Assembly (NCBI RefSeq): GCF_002968295.1
Contig: NZ_CP134399.1
Coordinates: 1-64,000, forward strand
Length of the DNA: 64,000 bases
Direction of reading: 5' to 3'
Source of the DNA: Mycobacterium sp. ITM-2016-00317
GTDB lineage: Bacteria > Actinomycetota > Actinomycetes > Mycobacteriales > Mycobacteriaceae
Shown here: in pieces, positions 1-13,351 of the stretch
Layout: each line of letters starts with the position of its first letter
Numbering within the stretch: position 1 is the stretch's first letter
The notes under the pieces: model-generated
Database searches by the model: none
What the model saw: the letters and a program-made list of their open reading frames with translations, nothing else
Told to the model about the DNA's origin: nothing
Program-made: the position numbers and the translations under genes

Positions 1-1485
1 GTGAGTACTGACCCCGATCCTCCCTTCGTTTCCATCTGGGACAACGTCGTCACCGAACTCAACGGAGCCGACGGCGTCGGGAACGGGTCACTGACCCCGC
101 AGCAGCGCGCCTGGCTCAAACTGGTCAAGCCTCTCGTGATCACCGAAGGCTTCGCGCTGCTCTCGGTACCCACCCCGTTCGTCCAGAACGAGATCGAGCG
201 TCATCTGCGGGAACCGATCGTCGCGGCGCTGAGCCGGCAGCTCGGACAGCGGGTCGAGCTCGGTGTGCGTATCGCCGACCCCGTGCCGGACGACGCCGAC
301 GACACCAACGGCTCCCCCATGGCGCCCGCGCCGATCTCGGACCCGGACGAGGACGTCGTCGACGACGACCTGGCCGCCAGGGCGAGTGCCGAGGAGAGCT
401 GGCCGTCGTACTTCTCCAAACGGGCCAACCGCGCGACCGAGGACGACAACACCTCGGTCACGCTGAATCGGCGCTACACGTTCGACACCTTCGTCATCGG
501 CGCGTCCAACCGCTTCGCGCACGCTGCCACCCTGGCCATTGCCGAGGCGCCCGCGCGGGCCTACAACCCGCTGTTCATCTGGGGTGAGTCCGGTCTGGGC
601 AAGACCCATCTGCTGCACGCCGCGGGCAACTACGCCCAGCGGCTGTTCCCCGGCATGCGGGTCAAGTACGTCTCCACCGAGGAATTCACCAACGACTTCA
701 TCAACTCGCTGCGCGACGACCGGCGCGCGTCGTTCAAGCGCACCTACCGCGACATCGACGTGCTCCTGGTCGACGACATCCAGTTCATCGAAGGCAAGGA
801 CGGAATCCAGGAGGAGTTCTTCCACACCTTCAACACGCTGCACAACGCGAACAAGCAGATCGTGATCTCCTCGGACCGGCCGCCCAAGCAGTTGGCCACC
901 CTCGAGGACCGGCTCCGCACCCGATTCGAGTGGGGCCTGATCACCGACGTGCAGCCGCCCGAACTCGAGACGCGAATCGCCATCCTGCGCAAGAAAGCTC
1001 AGATGGACCGACTCGATGTACCCGGCGATGTGCTCGAGCTCATCGCCAGCAAGATCGAGCGCAACATCCGCGAGCTCGAAGGCGCACTGATCCGGGTCAC
1101 CGCGTTCGCGTCGCTGAACAAGACGCCGATCGACAAGTCGCTGGCCGAGATCGTGCTGCGGGATCTGATCTCCGATCCCAGCACCATGCAGATCAGCACC
1201 GCCGCGATCATGGCTGCCACCGCCGAGTACTTCGAGACCAGCGTGGAGGAGCTGCGCGGTCCGGGCAAGACGCGTGCGCTGGCTCAGTCCCGGCAGATCG
1301 CGATGTACCTGTGCCGGGAGCTCACCGACCTCTCGCTGCCCAAGATCGGCCAGGCCTTCGGCCGCGACCACACCACGGTGATGTACGCGGAGAAGAAGAT
1401 TCGTGCCGAAATGGCCGAGCGCCGTGAGGTCTTCGATCACGTCAAGGAACTCACCACCCGGATTCGGCAGCGCTCCAAGCGCTGA
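1..1485 (+). CDS. dnaA: Chromosomal replication initiator protein DnaA
   Basis: Binds DnaA boxes at oriC and, in its ATP form, opens the duplex and recruits the replicative helicase. The 494-aa protein shows the full family layout: N-terminal oligomerisation domain, an acidic linker around residues 95-130, an AAA+ core with Walker [10 protein letters not shown] (residues 195-203) and Walker B LLVDDIQF, and a C-terminal DNA-binding domain with the signature [13 protein letters not shown] near residue 455. The start is a GTG at the first base of the window, so the upstream signals (and rpmH) are outside. The origin lies immediately downstream. Confidence 0.98.
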   Translation: MSTDPDPPFVSIWDNVVTELNGADGVGNGSLTPQQRAWLKLVKPLVITEGFALLSVPTPFVQNEIERHLREPIVAALSRQLGQRVELGVRIADPVPDDADDTNGSPMAPAPISDPDEDVVDDDLAARASAEESWPSYFSKRANRATEDDNTSVTLNRRYTFDTFVIGASNRFAHAATLAIAEAPARAYNPLFIWGESGLGKTHLLHAAGNYAQRLFPGMRVKYVSTEEFTNDFINSLRDDRRASFKRTYRDIDVLLVDDIQFIEGKDGIQEEFFHTFNTLHNANKQIVISSDRPPKQLATLEDRLRTRFEWGLITDVQPPELETRIAILRKKAQMDRLDVPGDVLELIASKIERNIRELEGALIRVTAFASLNKTPIDKSLAEIVLRDLISDPSTMQISTAAIMAATAEYFETSVEELRGPGKTRALAQSRQIAMYLCRELTDLSLPKIGQAFGRDHTTVMYAEKKIRAEMAERREVFDHVKELTTRIRQRSKR

Positions 1486-2057
1486 TCCACCCCGTTCGAG
1501 ATCACTCACAGCACGCGCTCCGGCGCGTGCTGTCTGCGTGTCGTACCCGCGTGTCGTCGACCGCCGCGCGCCGGCCGGTGAAAATCTTGCGTCACTGCGG
1601 CCCCAGTAATCACACAAAAGGGTGTGCACGGACCTGTGTACAACCTGGGGCCAACCGCCCCGATCACTGCCCGCCGCTCCCCAGCGCCGGCCCCATCCCC
1701 AACCGGGCCGCCACCGTCCGACAACACTCCCCAACCTGCTCACATGCCGTCGACCCCGCTGGCCTGCACCGAACCCGCGTTATCCCCAGACTGCACAGCA
1801 CCTATTACTGATACTGATCTCTATCCATAGATTTCTTCTAGAAGAAGGTCCTTGGGGAAAGTTGTAATCCCAGGCTCGGACAGGCGCTCCGCGACCTGCG
1901 TGTCGGCCCGGACGTTTAGCTTTCAAGTTGGGGCCGAAAGCTCTACGGTGGTTCATCGACAGCCGTTCCGGTCGTCGCCGCATGCCTGGTGGCATGACGT
2001 GCACCTCTGGGAAATCGCTGGTCATTGCTTTGTCGGGGTGTGCATCGAAGGGACGCT
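1486..2057. other. oriC: Origin of replication (oriC), dnaA-dnaN intergenic region
   Basis: A 572-base gap without a convincing gene separates dnaA from dnaN, the position of oriC in mycobacteria. It contains DnaA-box-like nonamers: TTATCCCCA at 1780-1788 and, inverted, TGTGTACAA at 1635-1643, each one base from the usual box. A comparatively AT-rich tract at about 1797-1850 could serve as the unwinding element and includes a perfect 14-bp palindrome at 1833-1846. Short ORFs here look like chance open frames. Most boxes are degenerate, as is usual in this genus. Confidence 0.88.
1510..1531 (+). terminator. Hairpin terminator after dnaA
   Basis: A perfect 9-bp GC-rich stem (AGCACGCGC / GCGCGTGCT) with a TCCG loop starts 25 bases after the dnaA stop. 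There is no T-tract, which is common for mycobacterial terminators; function is inferred from position. Confidence 0.6.
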
Positions 2058-3254
2058 ATGAACGTGGCGACAACGGCTGGTCTGACGGATCTGAAGTTCC
2101 GGCTGACTCGCGAGGACTTCGCCGACGCCGTCGCCTGGGTCGCGCGCAACCTGCCGTCCCGGCCGACGGTGCCCGTGCTGGCAGGTGTGCTGCTCACCGG
2201 CTCCGACGAGGGCCTGACGGTCTCCGGATTCGATTACGAGGTCTCTGCCGAAGTGCAGATTCCGGCCGAGATAGCTTCTCCGGGAAGCGTTTTGGTGTCA
2301 GGTCGGCTGCTGAACGACATCGTCCGGTCGTTGCCGGCCAAGCCGGTCGACGTCAGCGTCGAGGGCACCCGGGTCTCGCTGACCTGCGGCAGCGCCCGGT
2401 TCTCGCTGCCGACGATGGCTGTCGAGGACTACCCGACGCTGCCGACGCTGCCCGACGAGACCGGCGTGGTGTCGTCCGAGCTGTTCGCCGAGGCCATCGG
2501 CCAGGTCGCGGTGGCCGCCGGCCGCGACGACACCCTGCCCATGCTGACCGGCATCCGCGTCGAGATCTCCGGCGAAAAGGTCGTTCTGGCCGCCACCGAC
2601 CGGTTCCGGCTCGCCGTGCGTGAGCTCACCTGGTCGACCAGCGCCCCCGGCCTCGAGGCCGCGGTGCTGGTGCCGGCGAAGACCCTGGCTGAGGCGGCCA
2701 AGGCCGGCACCGACGGCCAGGAAGTACACCTGTCGCTGGGGTCCGGCCCGAGCGTGGGCAAGGAAGGCCTGCTGGGCATCCGGAGCAAGGGCAAGCGCAG
2801 CACCACCCGGTTGCTCGACGCGGAGTTCCCGAAGTTCCGCCAGCTGCTGCCCACCGAGCACACCGCGGTGGCCACCCTCGGGGTGGCCGAGCTCACCGAG
2901 GCGATCAAGCGTGTCGCGTTGGTGGCCGACCGCGGTGCGCAGGTCCGGATGGAATTCGCCGACGATGTGCTGCGGCTGTCGGCCGGCGCCGACGATGTCG
3001 GCCGCGCCGAGGAGGACCTGCCCGTCCAGTTCTCCGGAGATCCGCTGACCATCGCGTTCAACCCGACGTATCTGACCGACGGACTGGGTTCGCTGCACGC
3101 CGACCGGGTGACCTTCGGCTTCACCACCCCGAGCCGTCCTGCGGTGTTGCGCCCGGCGGGCGAGGATGACGGTGGCGCGGCGGGCAACGGGCCGTTCCCG
3201 GCCGCGCAGACCGATTACGTGTACCTGTTGATGCCGGTCCGGCTTCCCGGCTGA
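2058..3254 (+). CDS. dnaN: DNA polymerase III beta sliding clamp
   Basis: Ring-shaped processivity clamp that tethers the replicative polymerase to DNA. The 398-aa product has the length and three-domain pattern of bacterial clamps and ends in the typical [10 protein letters not shown] tail that forms the peptide-binding cleft. The start at the ATG of MNVATT is preferred over a GTG 33 bases upstream because a GAAGGGA ribosome-binding site precedes it and mycobacterial DnaN begins here. It follows oriC and heads the gnd-recF run. Confidence 0.97.
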   Translation: MNVATTAGLTDLKFRLTREDFADAVAWVARNLPSRPTVPVLAGVLLTGSDEGLTVSGFDYEVSAEVQIPAEIASPGSVLVSGRLLNDIVRSLPAKPVDVSVEGTRVSLTCGSARFSLPTMAVEDYPTLPTLPDETGVVSSELFAEAIGQVAVAAGRDDTLPMLTGIRVEISGEKVVLAATDRFRLAVRELTWSTSAPGLEAAVLVPAKTLAEAAKAGTDGQEVHLSLGSGPSVGKEGLLGIRSKGKRSTTRLLDAEFPKFRQLLPTEHTAVATLGVAELTEAIKRVALVADRGAQVRMEFADDVLRLSAGADDVGRAEEDLPVQFSGDPLTIAFNPTYLTDGLGSLHADRVTFGFTTPSRPAVLRPAGEDDGGAAGNGPFPAAQTDYVYLLMPVRLPG

Positions 3255-3283
3255 CCGCAGCATCGACGAGGAGAGGCGCTGAC

Positions 3284-4177
3284 GTGCAGTTGGGTCTGAT
3301 CGGGCTCGGCAAGATGGGCTACAACATGCGTACCCGCCTGCGCGACGGCGGCCACGAGGTGGTGGGTTACGACCCGCGCCCGGAGGTGTCCGACGTGGCC
3401 TCCCTCGAGGAACTCGCCGACCGGCTGGAGTCCCCGCGCGTGGTGTGGGTGATGGTGCCCTCGGGCACGGTGACCGACAGCACGATCACCGCGCTCGTCG
3501 ACGTGCTGGGCGAGGGCGACCTGGTCATCGACGGCGGAAACTCCCGCTACACCGAGGACGCTCCGCATGCGGAATTGTTGGCGCAGAAGGGAATTGCGTT
3601 CATCGACGCCGGCGTCTCGGGCGGTATCTGGGGCCTCACCGAAGGGTACGGGCTCATGGTCGGCGGCAGCGATGCCGACGTCGCGCGCGCCATGCCGATC
3701 TTCGACACACTGCGCCCCCCGGGCCCGCGCGAGGACGGATTCGTCCACGTCGGCCCGGTCGGCGCAGGCCACTTCGCCAAGATGGTGCACAACGGCATCG
3801 AGTACGCGCTGATGACCGCCTACGCCGAGGGGTACGAGCTGCTCGCCGCCGAGGACCTGGTGCAGAATCCCCAGGCGGTGTACCAGGCGTGGACCAACGG
3901 CACCGTGGTGCGCTCCTGGCTGCAGCAGCTGCTGGCCCGCGCGCTGAAAGACGATCCCAACCTCGCCGAGATTAGCGGCTACACCGAGGATTCCGGCGAA
4001 GGCAGGTGGACCGTCGAGGAGGCGATCCGGCTGCGGGTCCCGGTGCCGGGGATCGCGGCGTCACTGTTCGCCCGTTTCCTGTCCCGCCAGGACGAATCCC
4101 CGACGATGAAAGCCGTTGCCGCCCTGCGTAACCAGTTCGGTGGCCACGCCGTCAAACGAGTGAGCGAATCCGGCTGA
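3284..4177 (+). CDS. gnd: 6-phosphogluconate dehydrogenase (decarboxylating), short form
   Basis: Oxidative decarboxylation of 6-phosphogluconate to ribulose 5-phosphate in the pentose phosphate pathway, cytosolic. The Rossmann motif GLIGLGKMG is at the N-terminus and the substrate segment [10 protein letters not shown] and KMVHNGIEY catalytic region follow. At 297 aa it belongs to the short GndA-type class, not the roughly 470-aa class. GTG start with upstream GAGGAGAGG. Insertion between dnaN and recF is typical of non-tuberculous mycobacteria. Confidence 0.95.
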   Translation: MQLGLIGLGKMGYNMRTRLRDGGHEVVGYDPRPEVSDVASLEELADRLESPRVVWVMVPSGTVTDSTITALVDVLGEGDLVIDGGNSRYTEDAPHAELLAQKGIAFIDAGVSGGIWGLTEGYGLMVGGSDADVARAMPIFDTLRPPGPREDGFVHVGPVGAGHFAKMVHNGIEYALMTAYAEGYELLAAEDLVQNPQAVYQAWTNGTVVRSWLQQLLARALKDDPNLAEISGYTEDSGEGRWTVEEAIRLRVPVPGIAASLFARFLSRQDESPTMKAVAALRNQFGGHAVKRVSESG

Positions 4178-4190
4178 CCGAGGTGTACCC

Positions 4191-5351
4191 GTGTATGTAC
4201 GTCACCTGGCGCTGACCGACTTCCGGTCGTGGGCCCGCGTCGAGCTCGAGCTGACGCCGGGGCGCACGGTGTTCGTCGCACCCAACGGCTTCGGTAAGAC
4301 GAATCTTGTTGAGGCACTGTGGTACACGGCGACGCTGGGTTCACACCGGGTGGCCTCCGACGCTCCGCTGGTCCGGGCCGGTGCCGACCGCGCGGTGGTC
4401 TCCACCATCGTCGTCAACGAGGGCCGGGAACTCGCCGTCGACCTCGACATCACCTCAGGCCGGGCCAACAAGGCGCGGTTGAACCGCTCCCCCGTCCGAT
4501 CGGCCCGCGAAATCCTCGGCGTGCTCCGCGCGGTGCTGTTCGCTCCCGAGGACCTGTCGCTGGTCCGGGGCGACCCCGGTGAACGCCGGCGGTACCTCGA
4601 CGAACTGGCCACCACCCGGCGGCCCCGGATCGCCGGGGTGCGTGCCGATTACGACAAGGTGGTCAGGCAGCGCACCGCGCTACTCAAGACCGCCTCGGGC
4701 GCCAGGTTCCGCGGCGACCGCGGCGCGCTCGAGACCCTCGATGTGTGGGACGGCCACCTGGCGCATCACGGTGCCCAACTGATCAACGCCCGGGTGCAAC
4801 TGGTCAACGAGCTGGCTCCCGAGGTGGAGAAGGCCTACCAACTGCTGGCTCCCGCGTCGCGGCCGGCGGCGATCCGCTACCGCAGCGCGGTCGAGGTGAT
4901 CGAAGCCGAAGCCGCTGCGGGCAACAGCGATGTGGAGATGCTCGAGGCTGCATTGCTCGATGCGCTGAGCCGGCGTCGCGACGCCGAACTCGAGCGCGGC
5001 GTGTGTCTTGTCGGTCCCCACCGCGATGATCTGGAACTACGGCTGGGCGATCAGGTCGCCAAGGGCTTCGCCAGCCACGGCGAGTCCTGGTCGATGGCGC
5101 TGGCGCTGCGGCTGGCCGCCTACGAACTGCTGCGCACAGAGGGAGGGGATCCGGTGTTGTTGCTCGACGACGTGTTCGCCGAACTTGACAACGCGCGGCG
5201 CCAGGCGCTGGCCCAGGTGGCCGCCTCGGCCGAGCAGGTTCTCGTCACCGCGGCGGTGGCCGAGGACATCCCGGCCGCATGGGACGCCCGCCGCATCGAG
5301 ATCACGATGCAGGACGACGACGCCGGCCGCGTCTCCATGGTGCGGTCATGA
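4191..5351 (+). CDS. recF: DNA replication and repair protein RecF
   Basis: SMC-like ATPase that helps load RecA at ssDNA gaps and stalled forks. The 386-aa protein has Walker A (APNGFGKTN, about residue 33) at the N-terminus, and the ABC-type signature region and Walker B ([11 protein letters not shown]) near the C-terminus. A GTG start lies 13 bases after the gnd stop behind a GAGGTG site. The coding end overlaps the ATG of the DUF721 gene by four bases, indicating coupled translation. Confidence 0.97.
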   Translation: MYVRHLALTDFRSWARVELELTPGRTVFVAPNGFGKTNLVEALWYTATLGSHRVASDAPLVRAGADRAVVSTIVVNEGRELAVDLDITSGRANKARLNRSPVRSAREILGVLRAVLFAPEDLSLVRGDPGERRRYLDELATTRRPRIAGVRADYDKVVRQRTALLKTASGARFRGDRGALETLDVWDGHLAHHGAQLINARVQLVNELAPEVEKAYQLLAPASRPAAIRYRSAVEVIEAEAAAGNSDVEMLEAALLDALSRRRDAELERGVCLVGPHRDDLELRLGDQVAKGFASHGESWSMALALRLAAYELLRTEGGDPVLLLDDVFAELDNARRQALAQVAASAEQVLVTAAVAEDIPAAWDARRIEITMQDDDAGRVSMVRS

Positions 5352-5904
5352 CCGACGAGGACGCCGTGCCCGGTCCCCCGGCGCACCTGGAGGGGCTCAA
5401 GGGCATGGACCTGGTGCGCCGGACCCTCGAGGAAGCCCGCGGCGCGGCCCGCCAGCAGGGCAAGAACGTCGGTATGGGACGGCGCGCGCCGGCTCCCGCC
5501 GGGTCGCCGGCGGCGGTCGGCGGCGGTGGTCCGGTCCGGGACCGGACAACCGGGACCCGCAGCTGCTCGGCTCGCTGACCAACGAGGTCGCCCGTAGTCG
5601 GGGCTGGTCCACCCGGGTTTCCGAGGGCGCGGTGTTCGGCCGCTGGCGTGAGGTGGTCGGTGAGCAGATCGCCGCCCACGCGACGCCGACCACGCTCAAC
5701 GAAGGGGTGCTGACGGTGTCGGCGGAATCGACGGCGTGGGCCACCCAGCTGCGGATGGTGCAGTCCCAGATCCTGGCCAAGATCGCCGCGGCGGTCGGTG
5801 ACGGCATCGTCACCTCGCTCAAGATCGTCGGGCCGATGGGGCCGTCCTGGCGGAAAGGCCCGTACCGAGTGCCGGGGCGCGGACCCCGCGACACCTACGG
5901 CTGA
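5348..5904 (+). pseudogene. DUF721 family protein (Rv0004-like), apparent frameshift
   Basis: The first part, from ATG at 5348, reads [13 protein letters not shown] and continues [18 protein letters not shown]. The second part, one frame back, reads [14 protein letters not shown] through GPRDTYG at the stop 5902-5904. Together they match the conserved gene between recF and gyrB in mycobacteria (DUF721/DciA-like; DciA proteins act in loading the replicative helicase). The switch falls in the GC repeat around 5500-5535 and corresponds to loss of one base. The flanking halves are well conserved, so a sequencing slip is at least as likely as true inactivation. Confidence 0.8.
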
Positions 5905-6056
5905 GGGGAATCGCCGGACCTGCCTCAGAGCCGCCAGAACACGTTCCGGCGGTTGCCACGCCGTCGAGACCTATCTCTATCCGAGAAATTCCGCGCACGA
6001 CGCGATCAGGTATGTGGAAACGCCGCTGCAGAATCAGTCCAGACGGTATGCGAAGG

Positions 6057-8165
<2,109 letters not shown>

Positions 8166-8183
8166 CTGACATAGGGAAATTCC

Positions 8184-10706
8184 ATGACTGACACCACGTT
8201 GCCTCCGGGCGACGAAGCAGGAGACCGGATCGAGCCGGTCGACATCCAACAGGAGATGCAGCGCAGCTACATCGATTACGCGATGAGCGTGATCGTCGGC
8301 CGCGCGCTGCCCGAGGTGCGTGACGGTCTCAAGCCCGTGCACCGCCGCGTCCTCTACGCCATGTTCGACTCCGGCTTCCGGCCCGATCGCGGACACGCGA
8401 AATCCGCACGCTCCGTTGCCGAGACGATGGGTAACTACCACCCGCACGGCGACTCCTCCATCTACGACACCCTGGTCCGGATGGCGCAGCCGTGGTCGCT
8501 CCGCTACCCACTGGTCGACGGGCAGGGCAACTTCGGCTCACCGGGTAACGACCCGCCGGCGGCCATGCGGTACACCGAGGCGCGGCTTACTCCGCTGGCC
8601 ATGGAGATGCTGCGCGAAATCGACGAGGAGACAGTCGATTTCATCCCGAACTACGACGGCCGCGTACAGGAGCCGACGGTTCTGCCGAGCCGGTTCCCGA
8701 ACCTGCTCGCCAACGGCTCGGGCGGCATCGCCGTCGGCATGGCCACCAACATGCCGCCGCACAACCTGCGTGAGCTCGCCGAGGCCGTGTACTGGTGTCT
8801 GGAGAACTACGAGGCCGACGAGGAAGCCACCCTCGAGGCGGTCTGTGAGCGGGTCAAGGGACCGGACTTCCCGACCCACGGCCTGATCGTCGGTTCGCAG
8901 GGCATCGACGACACGTACAAGACCGGGCGCGGTTCGATCCGCATGCGCGGCGTGGTGGAGATCGAGGAGGACAGCCGCGGCCGTACCTCACTGGTGATCA
9001 CCGAGTTGCCGTACCAGGTCAACCACGACAACTTCATCACCTCCATCGCCGAGCAGGTCCGCGACGGGAAGCTCACCGGCATCTCGAACATCGAGGACCA
9101 GTCCAGCGATCGCGTCGGTCTGCGCATCGTGGTCGAGGTCAAGCGCGACGCCGTGGCCAAGGTGGTGCTGAACAACCTCTACAAGCACACCCAGCTGCAG
9201 ACCAGCTTCGGCGCCAACATGCTCTCGATCGTCGACGGGGTGCCGCGCACGCTGCGCCTGGACCAGCTGATCCGCCACTACGTCAACCATCAGCTCGACG
9301 TGATCGTCCGCCGGACCCGGTACCGGCTGCGCAAGGCCAACGAACGGGCCCACATCCTGCGCGGTCTGGTCAAGGCGCTCGACGCCCTCGACGAGGTCAT
9401 CGCGTTGATCCGCGCCTCGCAGACCGTCGACATCGCACGCAGCGGCCTGATCGAGCTGCTCGACATCGACGAGATCCAGGCGCAGGCGATCCTGGACATG
9501 CAGCTGCGCCGCCTGGCCGCGCTGGAACGTCAGCGCATCGTCGACGATCTGGCCAAGATCGAAGCCGAGATCGCCGACCTCGAGGACATTCTGGCCAAGC
9601 CGGAACGCCAGCGCGCGATCGTGCACGACGAACTCAAGGAGATCGTCGACAAGTACGGCGACGACCGCCGGACCCGGATCGTCCCGGCCGACGGTGACGT
9701 CGCCGACGAGGATCTGATCGCCCGCGAGGACGTCGTCGTCACGATCACCGAGACCGGCTACGCCAAGCGCACCAAGACCGACCTGTACCGCAGCCAGAAG
9801 CGCGGTGGCAAGGGCGTGCAGGGTGCGGGCCTCAAGCAGGACGACATCGTCAACCACTTCTTCGTCTGCTCGACCCACGACTGGATCCTGTTCTTCACCA
9901 CGCAGGGTCGGGTGTACCGGGCCAAGGCCTACGAGTTGCCGGAGGCGTCGCGGACCGCACGCGGCCAGCACGTCGCCAACCTGCTGGCGTTCCAGCCCAA
10001 CGAGCGGATCGCGCAGGTCATCCAGCTCAAGACCTACGAGGATGCGCCGTACCTGGTGTTGGCCACCCGCAACGGTCTGGTCAAGAAGTCCCGGCTGGTC
10101 GATTTCGACTCCAACCGCTCGGGCGGCATCGTCGCGGTGAACCTGCGCGACGGTGACGAACTCGTCGGTGCGGTGCTGTGCTCCGCGGACGACGACCTGC
10201 TGCTGGTGTCGGCGAACGGACAGTCGATCCGGTTCTCGGCCACCGACGAGGCACTGCGCCCGATGGGCCGGGCGACCTCGGGTGTGCAGGGCATGCGGTT
10301 CAACGCGGACGACGCACTGCTGTCGCTCAACGTGGTCCGGGAGGACACCTACCTGTTGGTCGCGACCTCGGGTGGGTACGCCAAGCGCACCGCGATCGAC
10401 GAGTACCCGGTCCAGGGCCGCGGCGGCAAGGGGGTGCTGACCATCCAGTTCGACAAGCGGCGTGGCACGCTGGTCGGAGCGTTGATCGTCGACGACGACA
10501 CCGAGTTGTACGCGATCACCTCCGGTGGCGGCGTCATCCGGACCGCCGCGCGTCAGGTTCGTAAGGCCGGTCGTCAGACCAAGGGCGTTCGGTTGATGAA
10601 CCTGGGTGAGGGGGACACACTTATCGCGATCGCGCGCAATGCCGAAGCCGGCGACAGCACCGACGAGGTCAATACCGACCCGGAGGCGACCAGTGAGGAG
10701 TCGTAG
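8184..10706 (+). CDS. gyrA: DNA gyrase subunit A
   Basis: Breakage-reunion subunit of gyrase. The 840-aa protein has the winged-helix core with catalytic Tyr in the [12 protein letters not shown] segment and a six-blade C-terminal domain with the GyrA box QRGGKGV. The quinolone-resistance region reads [13 protein letters not shown]: Ser91 stands where M. tuberculosis has Ala90, with Ser92 and Asp95 following. Ser at this site is known in a minority of mycobacteria (M. fortuitum, M. aurum) and goes with higher fluoroquinolone susceptibility. Confidence 0.98.
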   Translation: MTDTTLPPGDEAGDRIEPVDIQQEMQRSYIDYAMSVIVGRALPEVRDGLKPVHRRVLYAMFDSGFRPDRGHAKSARSVAETMGNYHPHGDSSIYDTLVRMAQPWSLRYPLVDGQGNFGSPGNDPPAAMRYTEARLTPLAMEMLREIDEETVDFIPNYDGRVQEPTVLPSRFPNLLANGSGGIAVGMATNMPPHNLRELAEAVYWCLENYEADEEATLEAVCERVKGPDFPTHGLIVGSQGIDDTYKTGRGSIRMRGVVEIEEDSRGRTSLVITELPYQVNHDNFITSIAEQVRDGKLTGISNIEDQSSDRVGLRIVVEVKRDAVAKVVLNNLYKHTQLQTSFGANMLSIVDGVPRTLRLDQLIRHYVNHQLDVIVRRTRYRLRKANERAHILRGLVKALDALDEVIALIRASQTVDIARSGLIELLDIDEIQAQAILDMQLRRLAALERQRIVDDLAKIEAEIADLEDILAKPERQRAIVHDELKEIVDKYGDDRRTRIVPADGDVADEDLIAREDVVVTITETGYAKRTKTDLYRSQKRGGKGVQGAGLKQDDIVNHFFVCSTHDWILFFTTQGRVYRAKAYELPEASRTARGQHVANLLAFQPNERIAQVIQLKTYEDAPYLVLATRNGLVKKSRLVDFDSNRSGGIVAVNLRDGDELVGAVLCSADDDLLLVSANGQSIRFSATDEALRPMGRATSGVQGMRFNADDALLSLNVVREDTYLLVATSGGYAKRTAIDEYPVQGRGGKGVLTIQFDKRRGTLVGALIVDDDTELYAITSGGGVIRTAARQVRKAGRQTKGVRLMNLGEGDTLIAIARNAEAGDSTDEVNTDPEATSEES

Positions 10707-11588
10707 GTGAGCTCACCGAAGGAGCCGGGCCACCCGCGTCAGGGTGATACCGCCAACGGCCCCGCTGCGGGCCCGGAGAACGGTGCCCGGGCTCCCCACC
10801 TGGCCGACAGCGGCGACGTGCCGCCGTGGCAGCGGGGTCCGGCCGGCCGGGCCAGGCAGCCGCAGTCGCACGGCCCGGAGGGAGCACCCGGCAACCCGGG
10901 TCCCGGCAACCAGGCGGGCCTGGACGCCCGGCTGAACCGGTTCATGGCCGGCGGAGGTCAGGAGACCGACGCCCCGCCTCGTAACGACCGCACCGACGTG
11001 GTCCGCGCCGAGCCTCCCCGCCAGGAGGCGGGTGCCCGGCCGGACACCGCCGGGGCGGCCTACGCCAGCGAGCTACCCGATCTGTCAGGTGGGCGGCCAC
11101 GCCAACAGCGCAAGCCGATGGAGCGGCCGCCGGTGGAGCCCCAGCAGCCGACGAAGTCGCCGACCAAGGCCACCCCACCGGCGGGCAACCGCGCGCTGCA
11201 GGCCGGAAACCGCCAGCACCGCGGTCCGGTGCGGGCCAGCATGCAGATCCGGCGCGTCGATCCGTGGAGCACGCTGAAGGTGTCGCTGCTGCTGTCGGTG
11301 GTGCTGTTCTTCGTGTGGATGATCGCCGTCGCGTTCCTGTATCTGGTGCTCGGCGGCATGGGCGTGTGGACCAAGCTCAACAGCAACGTCGGAGACCTGC
11401 TCACCAGCGCCAGCGGCAGCTCCGGCGGCGAGCTGGTGTCCAGCGGCACCATCTTCGGCGGGGCCGCGCTGATCGGGCTGGTCAACATCGTGCTGATGAC
11501 CGCCGCGGCGACCGTCGGGGCCTTCATCTACAACCTGACGACCGATCTGGTGGGCGGCGTGGAGGTCACCCTCGCCGATCGCGACTGA
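10707..11588 (+). CDS. DUF3566 membrane protein (Rv0007-like)
   Basis: A 293-aa protein with a long Pro/Gly/Arg-rich, probably disordered cytoplasmic N-terminal half (residues 1-180) followed by the DUF3566 domain. Two membrane helices ([19 protein letters not shown] and a second after residue 245) flank a Ser/Gly-rich loop. GTG start directly abutting the gyrA stop, so it is cotranscribed with the gyrase genes. The function is not established; its position at the origin is conserved in mycobacteria. Confidence 0.9.
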   Translation: MSSPKEPGHPRQGDTANGPAAGPENGARAPHLADSGDVPPWQRGPAGRARQPQSHGPEGAPGNPGPGNQAGLDARLNRFMAGGGQETDAPPRNDRTDVVRAEPPRQEAGARPDTAGAAYASELPDLSGGRPRQQRKPMERPPVEPQQPTKSPTKATPPAGNRALQAGNRQHRGPVRASMQIRRVDPWSTLKVSLLLSVVLFFVWMIAVAFLYLVLGGMGVWTKLNSNVGDLLTSASGSSGGELVSSGTIFGGAALIGLVNIVLMTAAATVGAFIYNLTTDLVGGVEVTLADRD

Positions 11589-11660
11589 CGTCACGACATC
11601 GCGGTTTGGGTGAGGGGTTGTCGGTACGGTAATCTCGGCGCTCGGCCGTTGTGGTTTGAC

Positions 11661-11734
11661 GGGGCTATAGCTCAGGCGGTTAGAGCGCTTCGCTGATAAC
11701 GAAGAGGTCGGAGGTTCGAGTCCTCCTAGCCCCA
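11661..11734 (+). tRNA. ileT: tRNA-Ile (GAT anticodon)
   Basis: A 74-base cloverleaf with acceptor GGGGCTA/TAGCCCC, D-loop GCTCAGGCGGTTAGAGC, anticodon stem around GAT and T-arm GGAGGTTCGAGTCCTCC. CCA is not encoded. It is paired with tRNA-Ala as in other mycobacteria. Confidence 0.98.
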
Positions 11735-11745
11735 CGGAAAGGTGC

Positions 11746-11871
11746 ATGTCGATGCGGCTGGTGCTTCTGATCGGCGCGGGCCTCGCGGCCGCCGCGGTGC
11801 TCGTGTGGCGCACCCAGCACGGCCCCGAGGTGTGGCACACCTTGGCGGAGTCGGCACCCGACGCACCTTGA
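11746..11871 (+). CDS. 41-aa membrane-anchored small protein, DLW-39-like
   Basis: A short ORF lies between the two tRNAs: MSMRLVLLIGAGLAAAAVLV is one hydrophobic helix, followed by WRTQHGPEVWHTLAESAPDA. AAAGG precedes the ATG. Actinobacteria carry a conserved ~39-aa protein (DLW-39 family) at this inter-tRNA position; here the name-giving motif appears as EVW, so the assignment rests on size, topology and place. It overlaps neither tRNA. Confidence 0.6.
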   Translation: MSMRLVLLIGAGLAAAAVLVWRTQHGPEVWHTLAESAPDAP

Positions 11872-11878
11872 TCGGCCA

Positions 11879-11951
11879 GGGGCCTTAGCTCAGTTGGTAG
11901 AGCGCTGCCTTTGCAAGGCAGATGTCAGGAGTTCGAATCTCCTAGGCTCCA
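11879..11951 (+). tRNA. alaT: tRNA-Ala (TGC anticodon)
   Basis: A 73-base cloverleaf with acceptor GGGGCCT/AGGCTCC (one G-T pair), D-arm TAGCTCAGTTGGTAGAGC, anticodon loop CTTTGCAAG and T-arm CAGGAGTTCGAATCTCCTA. CCA is not encoded. Confidence 0.97.
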
Positions 11952-11969
11952 CAGTTCACATTTCACGGC

Positions 11970-11995
11970 GTCAACATTCCACGTCAACATTCCAC
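11970..11995. repeat. 13-bp tandem duplication at the sdaA stop
   Basis: GTCAACATTCCAC occurs twice head to tail. On the minus strand each copy carries a TGA in the same context; the first TGA reached ends sdaA and the second copy lies just after it. Confidence 0.7.
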
Positions 11996-13342
11996 GACGT
12001 TGAGCGCCAGTCCCCCGCGCGACGTTTCTTTGTACTTCTCGGCCATGTCGGCCCCGGTGTCGCGCATGGTCTTGATCGCGGTGTCCAGGCTGACGTGGTG
12101 GTTGCCGTCGCCGAACAGCGCCATCCGGGCGGCGGTGATCGCCTTCACCGATGCGACGGCGTTGCGTTCGATGCACGGGATCTGCACCAGTCCCCCGACC
12201 GGGTCGCACGTCAGCCCGAGGTTGTGCTCGATGCCGATCTCGGCCGCGTTCTCGACCTGCGCCGGCGTCGCGCCCAGCACCGCGGCCAGCCCGCCCGCGG
12301 CCATCGAGCAGGCCGAGCCCACCTCGCCCTGACAACCGACCTCGGCACCGGATATCGACGCGTTGGCCTTGAAGAGCTGTCCGATCGCGGCCGCGGTCAG
12401 CAGGAACTCGACCACCCCGTCCTCGTCGGCACCCGGAACGAAGCGCCAGTAGTAGTGCAGCACTGCGGGGATGATCCCGGCGGCACCGTTGGTGGGTGCG
12501 GTCACCACCCGCCCGCCTGCGGCGTTCTCCTCGTTGACCGCCAGCGCGTACACGGTGACCCAGTCGATCGCATACAGCGGGTCGGTCGGGTCGTCCTGCA
12601 GCGACTGCGCGAGCGCCCTGGCCCGCCGACGGACATGCAGGCGCCCGGGAAGCGTGCCGTCGGCGACCAGCCCGTTGCCGACGCATTCGCGCATGACGGC
12701 CCAGATACCCAGCAGCCCGGTCCGCAGCCGTGGCCCGTTGCCCATTGCCTCCTCGTTGGCGGCGACCAGATCAGCGATGCTGCAACGATTCTCGACAGCG
12801 AGGGCGATGAGGTCGGCGCCGGTGCGGAACGGGTACGGCAGGGCCACGTCATCGCCGGAGGGCGCCCGGGCCTGTTCCTCGTCGACGACGAAGCCGCCGC
12901 CCACCGAGTAGTACACCCGCTGCGCCAGCTGTGAGCCGTCGCCGGCATGGGCGGTGAACACCATTCCGTTGCTGTGGAAGTCCATGGGCTGCAACGACAG
13001 AACGATGTCGGTGGCCATGTCGAAGTCGACCTGCGGTCCGCCGCCGACCCGCAGCAGACCGGTGTCGGCGACCTCGGCCACCCGAAGCCTCGCCGCGACC
13101 GGGTCGACGGTCTCGGGATCGGCGCCCTCCAGGCCGAGCACCACCGCCCCGGGCGTGCCGTGCCCGGCACCGGTGGCGCCCAGCGATCCGTACAACTCGA
13201 CCCGGAGCCGGGCCAGCGCCGCCAGTGACCCGTCGGCGGCCAGGCTGTCGACGAAGCGCTTGGCCGCGCGCATCGGACCCACGGTGTGGGAACTCGACGG
13301 CCCGATGCCGACAGAGAACAGATCGAACACCGAGACCGCCAT
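11984..13342 (-). CDS. sdaA: L-serine ammonia-lyase (iron-sulfur type)
   Basis: Deaminates L-serine to pyruvate and ammonia using a [4Fe-4S] cluster. The 452-aa single-chain enzyme fuses the beta domain ([19 protein letters not shown] at the N-terminus) to the alpha domain with the cluster cysteines in the [30 protein letters not shown] and VVEC segments. It is transcribed toward tRNA-Ala with about 30 bases between the 3' ends. It sits between alaT and cwsA, where M. tuberculosis has no such gene. Confidence 0.95.
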   Translation of the reverse strand: MAVSVFDLFSVGIGPSSSHTVGPMRAAKRFVDSLAADGSLAALARLRVELYGSLGATGAGHGTPGAVVLGLEGADPETVDPVAARLRVAEVADTGLLRVGGGPQVDFDMATDIVLSLQPMDFHSNGMVFTAHAGDGSQLAQRVYYSVGGGFVVDEEQARAPSGDDVALPYPFRTGADLIALAVENRCSIADLVAANEEAMGNGPRLRTGLLGIWAVMRECVGNGLVADGTLPGRLHVRRRARALAQSLQDDPTDPLYAIDWVTVYALAVNEENAAGGRVVTAPTNGAAGIIPAVLHYYWRFVPGADEDGVVEFLLTAAAIGQLFKANASISGAEVGCQGEVGSACSMAAGGLAAVLGATPAQVENAAEIGIEHNLGLTCDPVGGLVQIPCIERNAVASVKAITAARMALFGDGNHHVSLDTAIKTMRDTGADMAEKYKETSRGGLALNVVEC

Positions 13343-13351
13343 CGGATGCAG

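Noticed and set aside
88..1743. Open frame of 551 codons antisense to dnaA
   Set aside because: Mirror of high-GC third-position bias in dnaA; no family features and low-complexity composition.
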